Positions 6,706 through 7,009 of a stretch of DNA of 7,009 bases are shown one piece after another. Positions within the stretch are counted from its first letter, which is position 1; the number at the start of each line of letters is the position of its first letter. The translations under genes were made by a program, and so were the position numbers. The notes below the pieces were generated by a model. The model was not told the DNA's origin. It did no database searches and saw only the letters and a program-made list of their open reading frames with translations. Source of the stretch: Opitutaceae bacterium (GTDB lineage: Bacteria > Verrucomicrobiota > Verrucomicrobiae > Opitutales > Opitutaceae); the NCBI GenBank assembly GCA_031266495.1, contig JAISAX010000874.1, positions 1 through 7,009 on the forward strand, written 5' to 3'.

Positions 6706-6884
6706 AAAAGACCGACAAGGCTGGTGCGCGCGCGCCGGAAGGGAAGCCGTTTTTTCAACCAGTTCGGGCCCGGGGTGTAATTGAAAGTGGTGGGAGAGAG
6801 AGAGGCGGAACCCGGAGCGGCGGTATCGGGAAAAAACAGGAGACGGGTTGGCGCAAAAAAGCAGTAATCCCGATGCGGAGAGGG

Positions 6885-6903
6885 TTTTGTTACCCTGACA
6901 AAA
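6885..6903. promoter_or_regulatory. Palindromic operator copy 1 (imperfect)
   Basis: The sequence is TTTTGTTACCCTGACAAAA, centre 6894. The right arm matches the consensus CTGACAAAA exactly; the left arm has TTA instead of CAG at its inner end. It is the most degenerate of the three copies and the closest to fabF, about 180 bases from its ATG. Confidence 0.65.
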
Positions 6904-6927
6904 GCAATAGTTTTAATGCGAACAGCA

Positions 6928-6946
6928 TTTTGTCAGACTGACAAAA
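6928..6946. promoter_or_regulatory. Palindromic operator copy 2 (perfect 19-bp)
   Basis: The sequence is TTTTGTCAGACTGACAAAA, centre 6937: two exact 9-base arms around a single central A. It begins 24 bases after copy 1, across the AT-rich stretch. Overlapping -35-like hexamers (CTGACA or TTGTCA) occur within the site on both strands, so a bound protein would be expected to compete with RNA polymerase if a promoter lies here. Confidence 0.75.
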
Positions 6947-6967
6947 CCGTGAATCCGGGCGCGGGAG

Positions 6968-6990
6968 GGTTTTGTCAGCCTGACAAAACC
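6968..6990. promoter_or_regulatory. Palindromic operator copy 3 (perfect, arms extend to 11 bp)
   Basis: The core TTTTGTCAGCCTGACAAAA (6970-6988, centre 6979) has exact 9-base arms around a central C. The symmetry extends by GG on the left and CC on the right, giving 23 bp in all. It starts 23 bases after copy 2. It is the strongest copy and the nearest to the right edge, which fits control of a rightward gene beginning outside the window. Confidence 0.75.
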
Positions 6991-7009
6991 GATGTGTTCC
7001 GGATGACGC

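Larger units (their letters stand above)
6706..7009. other. Gene-free region upstream of fabF holding an operator array
   Basis: No reading frame here has a credible start and composition on either strand. The left half (6706-6884) is GC-rich, with a CG alternation near 6723-6735, a GA dinucleotide run (6794-6804) and several A or T runs of six. The right half holds three near-identical palindromes and the only AT-rich stretch of note (6899-6931), a likely place for a core promoter. An ATG at 7003-7005 could begin a gene beyond the right edge, but only seven of its bases are visible. Confidence 0.6.

Noticed and set aside
5419..6780. Long plus-strand open frame opposite fabF
   Set aside because: Antisense shadow of a fully conserved FabF; no signal, motif or plausible start.
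6885..6988. Three spaced repeats as a minimal CRISPR array
   Set aside because: Repeats are only 19 bp, wholly palindromic and unequal; the spacers are 23-24 bp, and no cas genes are seen. Operator sites fit better.

Overview
The window is GC-rich and gene-dense, with features suggesting a Gram-negative bacterium of the Verrucomicrobiota, perhaps Opitutaceae. This placement is an inference. It rests on the high GC content, the near absence of Shine-Dalgarno sequences, a Rho factor with a very long low-complexity N-terminal extension, the FolE2-type GTP cyclohydrolase, and a secreted repeat protein with an outer-membrane-like C-terminus. No database search was possible.

Layout: positions 4319 down to 1 hold four co-directional minus-strand genes. 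In transcription order they are folE2 (GTP cyclohydrolase IB), coaE (dephospho-CoA kinase), rho (transcription terminator) and the first 109 codons of a GspE/PilB-type assembly ATPase that runs off the left edge. The gaps are 72-113 bp, so co-transcription is possible but unproven. Diverging from folE2 on the plus strand are a 90-residue stand-alone Lrp/AsnC ligand-binding (RAM) domain protein (4451-4723) and a 191-residue exported protein made almost wholly of 14-16-residue repeats (4839-5414). Converging on these from the right is fabF (3-oxoacyl-ACP synthase II, 6705-5455, minus strand).

The last 304 bases (6706-7009) contain no convincing gene. Their right half carries three copies of a 19-bp palindrome, TTTTGTCAGnCTGACAAAA, with centres 43 and 42 bp apart (about four helical turns each). 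This looks like a multi-site operator for an unidentified dimeric repressor controlling fabF, a gene starting just beyond the right edge, or both. It is the most striking unexplained signal in the window.

The second notable point is rho. Its natural ATG (2480) and its conserved domains lie in different reading frames, and the break falls in a run of 19 G (19 C on the coding strand) at 2148-2166. A run of 18 or 21 would restore one 684- or 685-residue protein. The cause may be a sequencing error, slippage-tolerant expression or phase variation. Three intergenic gaps (rho-gspE, coaE-rho, and the convergent gap before fabF) each hold a different short tandem repeat.

Most genes are housekeeping (folate or queuosine precursor, CoA, fatty-acid synthesis, transcription termination). 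The less ordinary parts are the operator array, the rho homopolymer, the repeat protein and the stand-alone RAM protein.
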